Below are positions 63,942 through 64,000 of a stretch of DNA of 64,000 nt, one piece after another; the first letter of the stretch is position 1; each line of letters begins with the position of its first letter. Source of the DNA: Clostridia bacterium (GTDB lineage Bacteria; Bacillota; Clostridia; Lachnospirales; Bianqueaceae). The position numbers were made by a program, and so were the translations under genes. Under the pieces are notes generated by a model. That model was given only the letters and a program-made list of their open reading frames with translations. It was not told where the DNA came from and made no database searches. The DNA lies in the NCBI GenBank assembly GCA_900764045.1, contig CAAFMN010000047.1:1-64000 (forward strand), given 5' to 3'.

Positions 63942-63966
63942 TGTTTTTTCGCAATACCCAGGGCTT
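63925..63966 (-). terminator. Terminator of the gene at the right edge
   Basis: Arms 63925-63934 and 63957-63966 pair with one mismatch, followed on the minus strand by TTTTA. The large loop contains a promoter -35. Confidence 0.6.
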
Positions 63967-63978
63967 CTTAAACAATTT

Positions 63979-64000
63979 CTAAGCTTTTACCGCTTCATAT
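63979..64000 (-). CDS. C-terminal end of an unidentified protein (partial)
   Basis: A minus-strand frame enters from the right edge, reads YEAVKA and stops at TAG (63979-63981), 12 bp before a terminator. Only the placement before a terminator supports it. Confidence 0.3.

Noticed and set aside
1..64000. CRISPR arrays, rRNA, tRNA, intact insertion sequences, phage genes
   Set aside because: No regular repeat-spacer pattern, no rRNA or tRNA cloverleaf other than the tmRNA ends, and only the one-sided IS3 relic were found by eye.

Overview
The window reads as chromosomal DNA of a low-to-medium GC Gram-positive anaerobe of class Clostridia, most likely a Lachnospiraceae-type gut bacterium. The evidence is an electron-bifurcating NfnAB pair, SecA with a zinc tail, KtrAB, long-form HPF, a Firmicutes-type SipW peptidase, a QTGQLNWP sorting signal, a clostridial Tad pilus locus, and TTGACA/TATAAT promoters with strong AGGAGG ribosome binding sites. 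The family assignment is inference. Most genes lie on the minus strand.

Layout: 1-7.3 kb holds a zinc alcohol dehydrogenase, NfnAB, a Nudix hydrolase, a relic of an IS3-type transposase, an ECF sigma factor with its membrane partner, and an esterase. tmRNA (ssrA) lies at 7.4-7.7 kb, divergent from a nitroreductase/DUF436 pair. 9-11.6 kb is an overlapping trio of PLP desulfhydrase, Hsp33 and methyltransferase. 11.7-20.8 kb is a Tad (Flp pilus) operon: TadZ, TadA, TadB (frameshifted), TadC, Flp pilin, TadE-like proteins, DUF5702 protein, prepilin peptidase and DUF6382 protein. 21.2-22.6 kb is a secreted CHAP-type cell wall hydrolase. 22.8-26.2 kb is a plus-strand sugar operon (GH4, TIM-barrel isomerase, Gfo/Idh/MocA).

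26.2-35.2 kb is the most interesting region: one uninterrupted minus-strand operon of ten genes. In transcription order these are a TetR regulator, a SipW-type signal peptidase, three TasA/CalY-like matrix proteins, a small Cys-rich secreted protein, a 1023-residue VWA protein, a fourth TasA-like protein, a Cna_B surface protein with a sorting signal, and a sortase. It looks like a self-contained extracellular fibre or biofilm matrix system with its own regulator, export peptidase and wall-anchoring enzyme. It is preceded by a strong promoter, a leader of about 200 nt and a palindrome just before tetR.

35.7-60 kb is mostly housekeeping: lgt, a SpoU-type RNA methyltransferase, ktrAB, rpsF-ssb-rpsR, aroB, a YfhO protein, pfkA, dnaE, a lipoprotein hydrolase, prfB with a +1 frameshift, secA and hpf. 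A dense cluster of DnaA-box-like 9-mers lies upstream of hpf. Next come a Sel1-NERD membrane protein, a CYTH protein, a HIT protein and a CE15-like esterase. 59.7-64 kb carries an orphan DNA methyltransferase, a CtpE-like P-type ATPase and a CmpB-family membrane protein. No rRNA, tRNA, CRISPR array or intact mobile element was seen.
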